A stretch of 6,727 bases of DNA from Gammaproteobacteria bacterium (GTDB lineage Bacteria; Pseudomonadota; Gammaproteobacteria; BMS3Bbin11): contig DAOVWW010000080.1 of the NCBI GenBank assembly GCA_030636465.1, positions 1 to 6,727 on the forward strand, written 5' to 3'. Below, piece after piece: positions 1-6,327 of the stretch. The notes under the pieces were generated by a model that worked only from the letters and a program-made list of their open reading frames with translations, was not told where the DNA came from and did no database searches. Each line of letters opens with the position of its first letter. Positions within the stretch are counted from its first letter, which is position 1. Both the position numbers and the translations under genes were made by a program.

Positions 1-310
1 TATCTTTAAGCAGGTAACCGCTGGCGCCATTTCTAAGTGATTCAACGAGGTCATTTTCATCTGTACTGGTGGTGAGTATGACGATGGGCATTTCCATGCC
101 TTTTTCACGCAACAGACGCAGGACAGTTAAACCATCGGGTTCAGGCATGCGCATGTCCAGTAATATAATATCTGGCTGCAGTTCTATGGCCATGCGGATT
201 CCTTCATTGCCATCACCCAGGGAGGCTACTACATCAATACTCCTGTTCTCGAGCAAACCCTGCAGGCCGACTCTGAATAAAGTGTGGTCATCAATTAACA
301 GAATACGCAT
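1..310 (-). CDS. NarL/FixJ-family response regulator, N-terminal receiver domain (partial, runs off the left edge)
   Basis: The first 103 residues are visible; the gene continues beyond base 1, so the output domain is not seen. The protein starts MRILLIDDHTLFRVGL, a typical receiver opening. The acidic pair is Asp7-Asp8, the predicted phosphorylation site is Asp52 in ILLDMRMPEPDG, the switch Thr is in VILTTS (Thr80/81), and the conserved Lys102 is in GASGYLLKD. The DDHxLFRxGL opening and the GASGYLLKD end are characteristic of the NarL/FixJ (LuxR-type HTH) family, so a C-terminal HTH is expected but inferred. The start at 310 is supported by a good ribosome binding site 7 bases upstream. It lies 37 bases after the sensor kinase stop, so the two almost certainly form a cognate two-component pair in one transcript. 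The likely role is DNA-binding control of transcription once phosphorylated by that kinase; the target genes are unknown, with the adjacent dsr operon an obvious candidate. Confidence 0.93.
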   Translation of the reverse strand, partial: MRILLIDDHTLFRVGLQGLLENRSIDVVASLGDGNEGIRMAIELQPDIILLDMRMPEPDGLTVLRLLREKGMEMPIVILTTSTDENDLVESLRNGASGYLLKD

Positions 311-317
311 GAGTAAG

Positions 318-325
318 CTCTTCCT
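318..325 (-). promoter_or_regulatory. Ribosome binding site for the response regulator gene
   Basis: On the minus strand AGGAAGAG lies 7 bases before the ATG at 310. It fixes the start of the response regulator and argues against the out-of-frame ATG just after the kinase stop. Confidence 0.7.
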
Positions 326-347
326 GATTGTCCTTTAAGTGTCATCG

Positions 348-1997
348 TTATACATTCCATTTTAAGTATTGTGGGTGGGAAGGTTTTGGTTCGACAAAGC
401 TAAAGCCAAGGGTTACCCGCGTACCTTCACCTACCTCACTTTCAATATCCAGCTTGCCGCCGAAGCGTCGTGCACGCTCCTGCATTATCTTAAGGCCGAT
501 GTGTTCTCCGGAGGTACCATTACTGGCTTGTCGAGCAAAACCAATACCATCATCCTCTATAAGTACCTGGTAGTCAGTTTCATCTGTTTTGCTGAGTAAT
601 ACTCGAACAGTATTCGCATTACTGTGTTTGTATATATTGCGTAATGACTCCTGAATGATGCGCAACACCTGCATCTCCGTGTCAGTAGGTAGCACCAGCG
701 TGCCCCATTCAATCTGCAGCAGGAAGTGGATTTCTGTATCGTTGCGATAGCGGTTTACCAGGGTTTTTATGTTCTGGCTTAAATCCTGACTGTCATTACG
801 AATACGGCAATGGGCGATTAGGTCTCTTAATTCATTATAGGCTTCATCAAGGCTGTTCTCGATTCTTTCCATCTCGGCCCAGACTTTTTCATCAATTCCT
901 GATTGCAGGGTGTCATCAAGAACCCTGACCTGGAACCGCAGGCTGGCGAGACTCTGTGCCAGCGAGTCATGTAACTCATGAGCGAGCCGGTTACGTTCAT
1001 CAATGATGCCTACTCTTCTTGATTCTTCATCGAGGCGGGTTTTCTGGATCGCCATGCCTATGTGCTGGCCTACGTTCATCAGCAGTTCACTTAGCTCATG
1101 TTCAATCTGGTTAGTATTAGACTCAGTAAAAAGATTGAAAATACCCAGCACCTTGTCATGATAAGTGAGTGGGATAGATATCAGACCCAGGTTTTTTATG
1201 CCTGTGAAAGTAGGACCGTGCAGGTGGCGAACATCGATTAAATTATTAAGAAAGTGGATCTCGCGTGATTCAAATGCCATCTCGCAGAGCTCCAGTTCTG
1301 CTGTCTTCAATAATTCATAATCGTTATCCTGATCTCGAAAACCACTAGTGGTCAGGAGTCTGAAATTATTATCATCATCCAGCAATCGAATGTTTGCAGC
1401 ACGAGCATCGAATATACCTTTTACGGCATTTAGCGATCGCCCCAGCAAATCCTGAATATCCTGAGTAGTGTTTACACCTGAGGCAACATCATAAAGTATT
1501 TGCAGGGTGACATTCTTTTTCGCGATATAGCGGGTTTGATCCTGAACCTTTTCTTCCATATTTCGTGATATTTCGGAAAAAGTATCGCTGAGGATGTTTA
1601 TCTCCTTGAAAAGCTGACGAAGCTGACCTTGCTCCGGGCAGGGGACGCGTGCAGTCAGGTCTCCCTGGCTCATGCGATGTGTCCATTCTCGCAGATCATT
1701 CAAGGGATGGACTAAATTCCTGGAAGCACGCCTGAACAGGTAAAAGGTCCATAGCAAGCCGGAGGTGGAAAGGCCCAGGTGTATTAGTGATAGTGTTTCA
1801 GGGTTATTCAGTACCTGGATCAGGCTGGTAATGGTGACCAGGAAAAAGAAAAGGATAATGATAAGTAATGATATAAATAACCTATTACACATAAGATGCC
1901 CAAATCTTGTGCGCAGTCTGCTACATAAGCCTGTTTCTGCATCCGGCTTACTTTCAAGCTCTTCGTTATGCTGGGAATTTTCCAGAGTGCGGCTCAT
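348..1997 (-). CDS. NarX-type sensor histidine kinase (2 TM, HAMP, GAF, HisKA_3, HATPase_c)
   Basis: A 549-residue membrane-bound histidine kinase that should autophosphorylate and pass phosphate to the response regulator encoded just downstream. Visible order: a hydrophilic N-terminal tail (1-38), TM helix 1 (about 40-62), a very short turn, TM helix 2 (about 68-88), a HAMP linker (about 89-142), a coiled-coil stretch (about 142-165), a GAF-like domain (about 165-318), then the HisKA_3 dimerisation domain with H-box AHELHDSLAQSLA (phospho-acceptor His343). The ATPase domain follows with N-box SLRNIYKHSNA (Asn454), DDGIGF (482-487) and GLKIMQERARRFGG (501-514). The cytoplasmic layout is that of NarX/NarQ, but the large periplasmic nitrate-binding domain of NarX is absent: only about 5 residues separate the two helices. 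Sensing is therefore probably inside the cell through the GAF domain, or in the membrane; the ligand is unknown. The start lacks a clear ribosome binding site, so an internal Met (such as Met36) is possible. It begins 49 bases after dsrR on the same strand. Confidence 0.93.
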   Translation of the reverse strand: MSRTLENSQHNEELESKPDAETGLCSRLRTRFGHLMCNRLFISLLIIILFFFLVTITSLIQVLNNPETLSLIHLGLSTSGLLWTFYLFRRASRNLVHPLNDLREWTHRMSQGDLTARVPCPEQGQLRQLFKEINILSDTFSEISRNMEEKVQDQTRYIAKKNVTLQILYDVASGVNTTQDIQDLLGRSLNAVKGIFDARAANIRLLDDDNNFRLLTTSGFRDQDNDYELLKTAELELCEMAFESREIHFLNNLIDVRHLHGPTFTGIKNLGLISIPLTYHDKVLGIFNLFTESNTNQIEHELSELLMNVGQHIGMAIQKTRLDEESRRVGIIDERNRLAHELHDSLAQSLASLRFQVRVLDDTLQSGIDEKVWAEMERIENSLDEAYNELRDLIAHCRIRNDSQDLSQNIKTLVNRYRNDTEIHFLLQIEWGTLVLPTDTEMQVLRIIQESLRNIYKHSNANTVRVLLSKTDETDYQVLIEDDGIGFARQASNGTSGEHIGLKIMQERARRFGGKLDIESEVGEGTRVTLGFSFVEPKPSHPQYLKWNV

Positions 1998-2046
1998 AGA
2001 GGCTGACAGAAATAATTACCGGCTAATGTTGGCTGTTTTATTTACT

Positions 2047-2379
2047 TTAATCATTGTCCTGAGAATTTTCAGGCGGTTTATAATTCGGGTCATTTGGATT
2101 GAGAAAGATAAATTCAAATTTTCCATCATCCAGTTGCACATAATCGAGCACGGTGTCGCTAAGTAGATCAAGGCTCATTGGAGAGATGACAACATCAACG
2201 CCGGCAGTATTGATAGTTGTATCATCATCACGACCGGTGTCATCATAGCCCATACCGTAATGCAGCGTGCCATCCGGGTTTCTTTTCGCCGCTATACGGA
2301 GTGGCATGCCTTCCATGCGGTTCTGTTTTGCCTGGTAACGAATTTGTTGTGCTGCTTTTGCAGTGACTTCTAGTAGCAT
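2047..2379 (-). CDS. dsrR: DsrR, cysteine-free A-type carrier (IscA-like) protein
   Basis: A 110-residue cytoplasmic protein with the HesB/IscA fold pattern: an N-terminal helix (VTAKAAQQIRYQAKQ), then LRIAAKRNPDGTLHYGMGYDD, a middle VDVVISPMSLDLLSDTVLDYV, and a C-terminal FIFLNPNDPNY. Genuine IscA/SufA/ErpA proteins carry three cluster-binding cysteines, one in the middle and a C-x-C near the end. This protein has no cysteine at all, and the region after NPN runs straight into DPNYKPP. That loss is the known hallmark of DsrR from A. vinosum, which does not bind an Fe-S cluster and affects dsr expression, probably after transcription. The gene starts 18 bases after the dsrN stop with only a weak purine-rich site (AGAGAAA), consistent with operon membership. 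The charged tail ending NSQDND is probably flexible. Identification rests on sequence features together with position after dsrN. Confidence 0.9.
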   Translation of the reverse strand: MLLEVTAKAAQQIRYQAKQNRMEGMPLRIAAKRNPDGTLHYGMGYDDTGRDDDTTINTAGVDVVISPMSLDLLSDTVLDYVQLDDGKFEFIFLNPNDPNYKPPENSQDND

Positions 2380-2397
2380 AATATTTCTCTGGTTTGG

Positions 2398-3783
2398 TTA
2401 ATCGTTGATTTTACTTCGAATAAAATCAGTAAAATGTTCAACCCATGGGTTATTCTCTGTATTTCTTTGATGGGTGTAGCAGGCAAACAGGTTTTTATAC
2501 ACGATACCGTCATATTTTCCATCTATTCCTGTTCCGCGCAAGACCTTAAGGGCATATTCAGTTGGCGCTTCAAGATTTATCAGAGAAGAATAATGGAATT
2601 CATGGGCCTTGATTATAGCTGTATCTTTTAAGCTGGATGGCCACGGAAATGCCTGCATTTTTTCCATTCTGACATAGCCGCGACCCTGTGGTTTATCGTG
2701 CATCTGACAATCTGCAGGTATGATACCAACCATTTCTGCCTTTTTATCCTGCCAATCTATGCTTCTACTGAGGTACATCAGGCCGCCACACTCGGCATAT
2801 GCAGGCAGGCCGTTCTCTATTTTACTATGTATATCCTGACGCAGTTGCACATTTGCAGACAGTGACTCCATTTGTGTCTCAGGAAAACCGCCACCTATGA
2901 AAAGCCCATCTATGTTCTCTGGCAGCTTAACATTGCTTAATGTATCGAATTCAATGAGTGTAGACCCACATTCAGCAAAGGCATCGAGATCATTCTGATA
3001 ATAAAAATTAAATGCTGCATCACGTGCTATGGCTATACGAAGGGTACTATCGTGTTCTGTTTGAGTTTTACTTTTATATTTTGTTTGAATATCAGGAGCA
3101 GAGTCGGCAATTTCCAAAACTCTGTCAAGGTCTACCTGGTCGGCAATAATTTCACCAATGTCATGAATAATCTTTTCTACTTCACCGTATTCATTTCCAG
3201 GTTTCAGGCCAAGATGACGTTCAGGCAGATGTAATTGTTGATTGTAATAAACAGCCCCCACAACAGGAACATCTGTATAGTATTCTATTACGTTTTGCAG
3301 TTTGCTTTCATGCCGGGCTCCGCCAACATTATTTAAAATCACACCGGCAATCTGAATGTCAGGGTCAAATGCCTGATAACCCAAAATAAGGGGGGCTATG
3401 CCACGCGTCATTCCTCTTGAATCGATGACCAGAATGACAGGCGTTTTGCTTAAGACTGCCAGGGCCGCATTACTATTACTGCCATCGAGATCCAGACCAT
3501 CGTATAGACCTTTGTTACCCTCAATGATAGAGATGTCAGACAATTTACTATGGTCGTTAAGAGTATTGAGTATTTCCTCTGAACCGGAGGTGTAGAAATC
3601 AAGATTGTAACAAGGGTTGCCTGCGGCATGTGATAGCCAGATTGGATCGATGTAATCCGGGCCTTTCTTAAACGGGGCAACGCTCTTTCCCGCTTTTTTT
3701 AGTGCTGCACACAGACCGATGCTGATAGTCGTTTTGCCAGACGATTTATGTGCTGCAGAGATGAATATGCGGGGAGGGGACAT
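2398..3783 (-). CDS. dsrN: DsrN, CbiA-like siroheme amidase (cobyrinic acid a,c-diamide synthase family)
   Basis: A 461-residue cytoplasmic enzyme of the CobB/CbiA family: an N-terminal ATP-binding domain and a C-terminal class I glutamine amidotransferase domain. The P-loop is in FISAAHKSSGKTT (residues 7-19), followed by the family segment FKKGPDYIDP (38-47) and IIEGNKGLYDG (86-96). The amidotransferase part shows GLFIGGGFPE (293-302), the nucleophile Cys332 in YAECGGLMYLS, and the probable catalytic His438 in ACYTHQR. Family members use ATP and glutamine to amidate two carboxylates of a tetrapyrrole. In the dsr context DsrN is believed to make the amidated siroheme found in dissimilatory sulfite reductase, rather than to act in cobalamin synthesis. 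The location between dsrP and dsrR, with no cobalamin genes in view, supports that role. There is no recognisable ribosome binding site before the ATG, and the 119-base gap upstream has possible RNA structure (see that entry). Length and domains are full, with no sign of damage. Confidence 0.92.
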   Translation of the reverse strand: MSPPRIFISAAHKSSGKTTISIGLCAALKKAGKSVAPFKKGPDYIDPIWLSHAAGNPCYNLDFYTSGSEEILNTLNDHSKLSDISIIEGNKGLYDGLDLDGSNSNAALAVLSKTPVILVIDSRGMTRGIAPLILGYQAFDPDIQIAGVILNNVGGARHESKLQNVIEYYTDVPVVGAVYYNQQLHLPERHLGLKPGNEYGEVEKIIHDIGEIIADQVDLDRVLEIADSAPDIQTKYKSKTQTEHDSTLRIAIARDAAFNFYYQNDLDAFAECGSTLIEFDTLSNVKLPENIDGLFIGGGFPETQMESLSANVQLRQDIHSKIENGLPAYAECGGLMYLSRSIDWQDKKAEMVGIIPADCQMHDKPQGRGYVRMEKMQAFPWPSSLKDTAIIKAHEFHYSSLINLEAPTEYALKVLRGTGIDGKYDGIVYKNLFACYTHQRNTENNPWVEHFTDFIRSKIND

Positions 3784-3902
3784 GGTGCATGCAGTATAAC
3801 AACAAAATACTTATTAACCGCCAAAAGACTAACTACGCCAGGGACTTAAGAAATTAGTACTGCATGTTTCCTTAAGATCTGACGTTTACGCAGGTAGGGC
3901 GA
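3784..3902 (-). other. 119-base dsrP-dsrN intergenic region with possible RNA structure
   Basis: This is the longest gap between genes in the window. Read on the minus strand it holds a hairpin (3876-3845) formed by CTTAAG(G)AAA and TTTCTTAAG, nine pairs with one bulged G and a 13-base loop. The loop contains CATGCAGTA (3866-3858), the exact reverse complement of TACTGCATG (3796-3788), which ends 4 bases before the dsrN start codon. No T-run follows the hairpin, so it is not a standard intrinsic terminator. The remainder shows no ORF, no good promoter and no ribosome binding site. A role in mRNA processing, stability or dsrN translation is inference only. Confidence 0.4.
3845..3876 (-). repeat. 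Inverted repeat / stem-loop downstream of dsrP
   Basis: The two CTTAAG copies at 3845-3850 and 3871-3876, extended by AAA/TTT on the inner side with one bulged base, can form a stem with a 13-base loop. It lies 26 bases beyond the dsrP stop. The stem is A/T-rich and only moderately stable, so it could be chance or a processing or stabilising element. Confidence 0.4.
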
Positions 3903-5117
3903 TTATTTCGCTGCTACATAGTGTGGATCAACATCTGCATCAGCCAGGCTATTTGGTGCAAAGCCAAGTACTTTCAGAGCAAGGGTGACTATGATCAGTG
4001 CGATGCCTATGCCACTGAAGCCAAGCAGGAATTCCGGCAGGCTAGGACTGTAAGCAGCTACCACGCCATCTGCAAAGCTACTGCTTACCTCCATGCCAGG
4101 AAATAATACTAATGGAAAGGCCTGGCCACCGATGAGGATGACGTAGAGTTGTGCCAGTCCACCCAGGATTACGAGTATAGCTGCTATTGCGATCCAGCCA
4201 CGTGAAGTGCCAGTTATAGGATTGTAAAGTATAGCTAGTGGAGCCAGGCTGCCCATGATTACCTGAACTACCCAGAACAACTTGGTGTATATATTGTTTC
4301 CATTAAGGATGAATGCCACGACATCATGATGTTCCGTTGCATACAGGCCGGTAAGATAGAAGATAGTTACCATCATCAATACGGCTGCAACGAAAACACC
4401 CAGTAAATTCTTTAAGCGGAACAATATCGCATCACCAAGAGGGCGGCCAGTGCCACCGTATATGGCCATTAATACCAGGATGAATATGGCCAGTCCAAAC
4501 GAGAAGGACATGATGATAAACATAGGTGCATAGATGGCAGAATCAAACAGCTGACGGGCAACGATAAAACCAAAGATTGAACCCGTACCGGTAGTTAATA
4601 TGAGACGCCAGATAAAGGCTGCAGTGCCCGCTGCTCGGGTGAATCCATTCATCTTACGTTCCATCATCATCCATAAATAGATAATAACGACGACAAAGAA
4701 ACCCATGTATAGGTAAATGTTCCAGGCAAATATTGATTTGAAGTTATAGTAGGTCATGGCCACAATCAGGCGGTCAGGATGGCCTAAATCAAGTACCAGT
4801 ACAGCTAACCCCCCCGCGAGCAGTGCCAGTGCCAGTAATCCGGATAAACGCGCTAAAGGCTTGTAGGCGGCTTTCTGAAATACGGATGAGATAGAGGCGA
4901 CATTCAGTGCTCCTGATGCCGCTACGATTAGAAATACAGCAAAAACGTGAGGCAAGCCCCAGACAACTTCATTGTTCATTCCAGTCACCCAGTGACCGTT
5001 ATGCTCCATGTACCAGAAGGCGCCCAGTCCCAGTGCGGTGATAAGGCCTAATATGGCAACAACAGCCAGATAGCCCATGCTGTTACCGTCGATTTCAGAA
5101 AAATATACTTTTTTCAT
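3903..5117 (-). CDS. dsrP: DsrP, NrfD-family integral membrane subunit of the DsrMKJOP complex
   Basis: A 404-residue, very hydrophobic protein of the NrfD/PsrC family, the quinone-interacting membrane subunit that pairs with DsrO. About ten membrane helices can be counted, at roughly residues 14-36, 55-78, 88-110, 129-152, 164-187, 197-220, 236-258, 277-297, 305-329 and 362-385, the number expected for DsrP. The family motif LDLGHPDR (109-116), then YNFKSIFAWNIYLY at 124-137, is clearly present. The likely role is electron exchange between the quinone pool and the periplasmic DsrJ/DsrO, within the complex that links sulfite reductase and DsrC chemistry in the cytoplasm to the membrane. The start ATG lies 19 bases after the dsrO stop, with AAAGG about 11 bases upstream, a somewhat long spacing. 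The gene is intact, with a short polar tail ending in VDPHYVAAK. Confidence 0.94.
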   Translation of the reverse strand: MKKVYFSEIDGNSMGYLAVVAILGLITALGLGAFWYMEHNGHWVTGMNNEVVWGLPHVFAVFLIVAASGALNVASISSVFQKAAYKPLARLSGLLALALLAGGLAVLVLDLGHPDRLIVAMTYYNFKSIFAWNIYLYMGFFVVVIIYLWMMMERKMNGFTRAAGTAAFIWRLILTTGTGSIFGFIVARQLFDSAIYAPMFIIMSFSFGLAIFILVLMAIYGGTGRPLGDAILFRLKNLLGVFVAAVLMMVTIFYLTGLYATEHHDVVAFILNGNNIYTKLFWVVQVIMGSLAPLAILYNPITGTSRGWIAIAAILVILGGLAQLYVILIGGQAFPLVLFPGMEVSSSFADGVVAAYSPSLPEFLLGFSGIGIALIIVTLALKVLGFAPNSLADADVDPHYVAAK

Positions 5118-5136
5118 TGTTGCTTAAGCCTTTATT

Positions 5137-5904
5137 TTAAAAATTTAAGCCCTGGTATCTAACACCCGGGTTCAATCTGAGATCTGCTCTGATCTGCGTA
5201 CCGCCGTGACGAGCCAGTTCTTTTGATATTTCACTGTCTGGATCATTTAGATCACCAAAAGTCATTGAGCTGCTGCAGGCATCTACACAGGCTGGGTTTT
5301 CACCATTATCAACTTTGTGTACACACATGGTGCAGCTTTCGACTGTGCCTTTACCGCGTGGCATATAGCTACGCTGATCAGTTAAGGTCTCATGGATAAA
5401 CGACCTGGCTTTATATGGGCATGCCATCATGCAATAGCGGCAGCCGATACAGATATGTTTATCTACCAGCACTATGCCATCATCGCGTTTGAATGAAGCA
5501 CCGGTAGGGCAGACATCAACACAGGGTGGATGTTCACAGTGCTGGCACATCATTGGTAAGGTTTTAGCATAACCGGTTTGTTTATCGGTTACTTTTACTG
5601 TTCTTATCCATTGTGCTTTCTGGTCGGGGCGAGATTTCTGTTCATCTGTAGAACCGGAACCCCAGCCATTTTCTTCTTCGCAGGCTGTTACGCAATCGTT
5701 ACAGTCGTTACAGTTGTTGGTATCAATCAGGATACCCCAGCGAGTCTTGCTGGATATCGCTTCATCAACAGGTTTAGCCTGGGCCGTTTGTGTAAGAAGC
5801 ACACCCGGAGCAATAGTGAGGCCAACAATGGCAGCGGCAGTTCCGCCCATTCCGCCTAATATGGCTCTGCGTTTTTGATCAACCAGTGAATCGTTTTTGT
5901 TCAT
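5137..5904 (-). CDS. dsrO: DsrO, Tat-exported periplasmic ferredoxin-like subunit of DsrMKJOP
   Basis: A 255-residue iron-sulfur protein of the DmsB/PsrB/NrfC type that should carry electrons between DsrJ and DsrP on the periplasmic side. The chosen start (5904) gives an N-terminus with a twin-arginine signal: KRRAILGG (Arg12-Arg13), a hydrophobic stretch (about 17-37), and AQA before a likely cleavage after residue 43. The open frame extends upstream to another ATG at 5964, but that would overlap dsrJ by about 50 bases and bury the Tat signal, whereas 5904 has TAGGT 5 bases upstream. Sixteen cysteines fall in four groups: C65/68/71/75, C120/123/128/132, C152/155/158/162 and C191/194/206/210. 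This is room for up to four [4Fe-4S] clusters once cysteines are shared between ferredoxin repeats as usual in this family. The gene follows the dsrJ stop by 7 bases. Confidence 0.94.
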   Translation of the reverse strand: MNKNDSLVDQKRRAILGGMGGTAAAIVGLTIAPGVLLTQTAQAKPVDEAISSKTRWGILIDTNNCNDCNDCVTACEEENGWGSGSTDEQKSRPDQKAQWIRTVKVTDKQTGYAKTLPMMCQHCEHPPCVDVCPTGASFKRDDGIVLVDKHICIGCRYCMMACPYKARSFIHETLTDQRSYMPRGKGTVESCTMCVHKVDNGENPACVDACSSSMTFGDLNDPDSEISKELARHGGTQIRADLRLNPGVRYQGLNF

Positions 5905-5909
5905 GCGTG

Positions 5910-5914
5910 ACCTA
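5910..5914 (-). promoter_or_regulatory. Ribosome binding site deciding the dsrO start
   Basis: TAGGT on the minus strand lies 5 bases before the ATG at 5904 and overlaps the dsrJ stop codon TAG (5914-5912). It supports the shorter, Tat-signal-bearing start and suggests translational coupling of dsrJ and dsrO. Confidence 0.55.
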
Positions 5915-6313
5915 TTTATTAACCCGTAATTCGTGTTTATCAGTAGACCTTGGTGTGTCTGCATGGCATTGAAAGCAGTCTATCGAGACGGCAGCAAATT
6001 CATGACAGGTAGCACAGAAATGTTTATTGCTAGGGTCGTCAATACGTACGTATTCACCATTGTCATCTTTTACAGCATGACAACTTACGCACTGCTTAAA
6101 GCTGTGCTTTGAAGTACGTATCCCTTTTTGCATGGTTTCATCACGTTGATGGAGAATATACTCCATGTGATTTCTTTTCATGTCATCTTCTGGTTCCACA
6201 CACTGACCTTCACCATGTATAGGCTTAGGTTTTGGAACGTCAGCATTAATCCCCGTGGCAGTCAGTAGCAGCACTGCCAGAGAAATTATCTTGAGTATAT
6301 GCATTACGTGCAT
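5912..6313 (-). CDS. dsrJ: DsrJ, periplasmic triheme cytochrome c of DsrMKJOP
   Basis: A 133-residue small cytochrome with a hydrophobic N-terminus (residues 5-20), probably a signal peptide or uncleaved anchor ending near INA at 22-24, and three haem-attachment motifs: CVSCH (75-79), CATCH (100-104) and CFQCH (113-117). A lone cysteine upstream of the haem motifs, Cys38 in GEGQCVEPED, matches the cysteine described as an unusual axial ligand (His/Cys haem) in A. vinosum DsrJ; the match is by position and context, not alignment. DsrJ is thought to exchange electrons, or a sulfur substrate, on the periplasmic side of the DsrMKJOP complex. The start at 6313 is fixed by a strong GAGGAA 5 bases upstream, better placed than for the Met at residue 4. 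The gene lies 14 bases after the dsrL stop and 7 before dsrO, so it is clearly part of the operon. Confidence 0.95.
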   Translation of the reverse strand: MHVMHILKIISLAVLLLTATGINADVPKPKPIHGEGQCVEPEDDMKRNHMEYILHQRDETMQKGIRTSKHSFKQCVSCHAVKDDNGEYVRIDDPSNKHFCATCHEFAAVSIDCFQCHADTPRSTDKHELRVNK

Positions 6314-6318
6314 CGTGA

Positions 6319-6324
6319 TTCCTC
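6319..6324 (-). promoter_or_regulatory. Ribosome binding site for dsrJ
   Basis: GAGGAA on the minus strand, with 5 bases to the ATG at 6313, sits in the 14-base dsrL-dsrJ gap and is the strongest ribosome binding site in the window. Confidence 0.75.
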
Positions 6325-6327
6325 GGT

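Noticed and set aside
1765..2166. Plus-strand open frame of 133 codons, and the other plus-strand open frames across the window
   Set aside because: They lie opposite well-supported minus-strand genes, have no family resemblance and low-complexity composition, and are antisense shadows.
2398..3783. Reading dsrN as a cobalamin biosynthesis gene (cbiA/cobB)
   Set aside because: The enzyme family is the same, but position between dsrP and dsrR and absence of cobalamin genes in view favour the dsr-specific siroheme amidase.
3784..3805. TATACT before dsrN as a -10 promoter element
   Set aside because: No convincing -35 at 16-18 bases, and the transcript would begin almost at the start codon. It overlaps the inverted repeat; not enough to call a promoter.
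3845..3876. Intrinsic terminator after dsrP
   Set aside because: The stem is A/T-rich with a bulge and no T-run follows on the minus strand; downstream genes dsrN and dsrR belong functionally with the operon.
5905..5964. Longer dsrO form starting at the ATG at 5964
   Set aside because: It would overlap the end of dsrJ by about 50 bases and put 20 extra residues before the twin-arginine signal. The ATG at 5904 has a ribosome binding site and gives a normal Tat signal peptide and family length.
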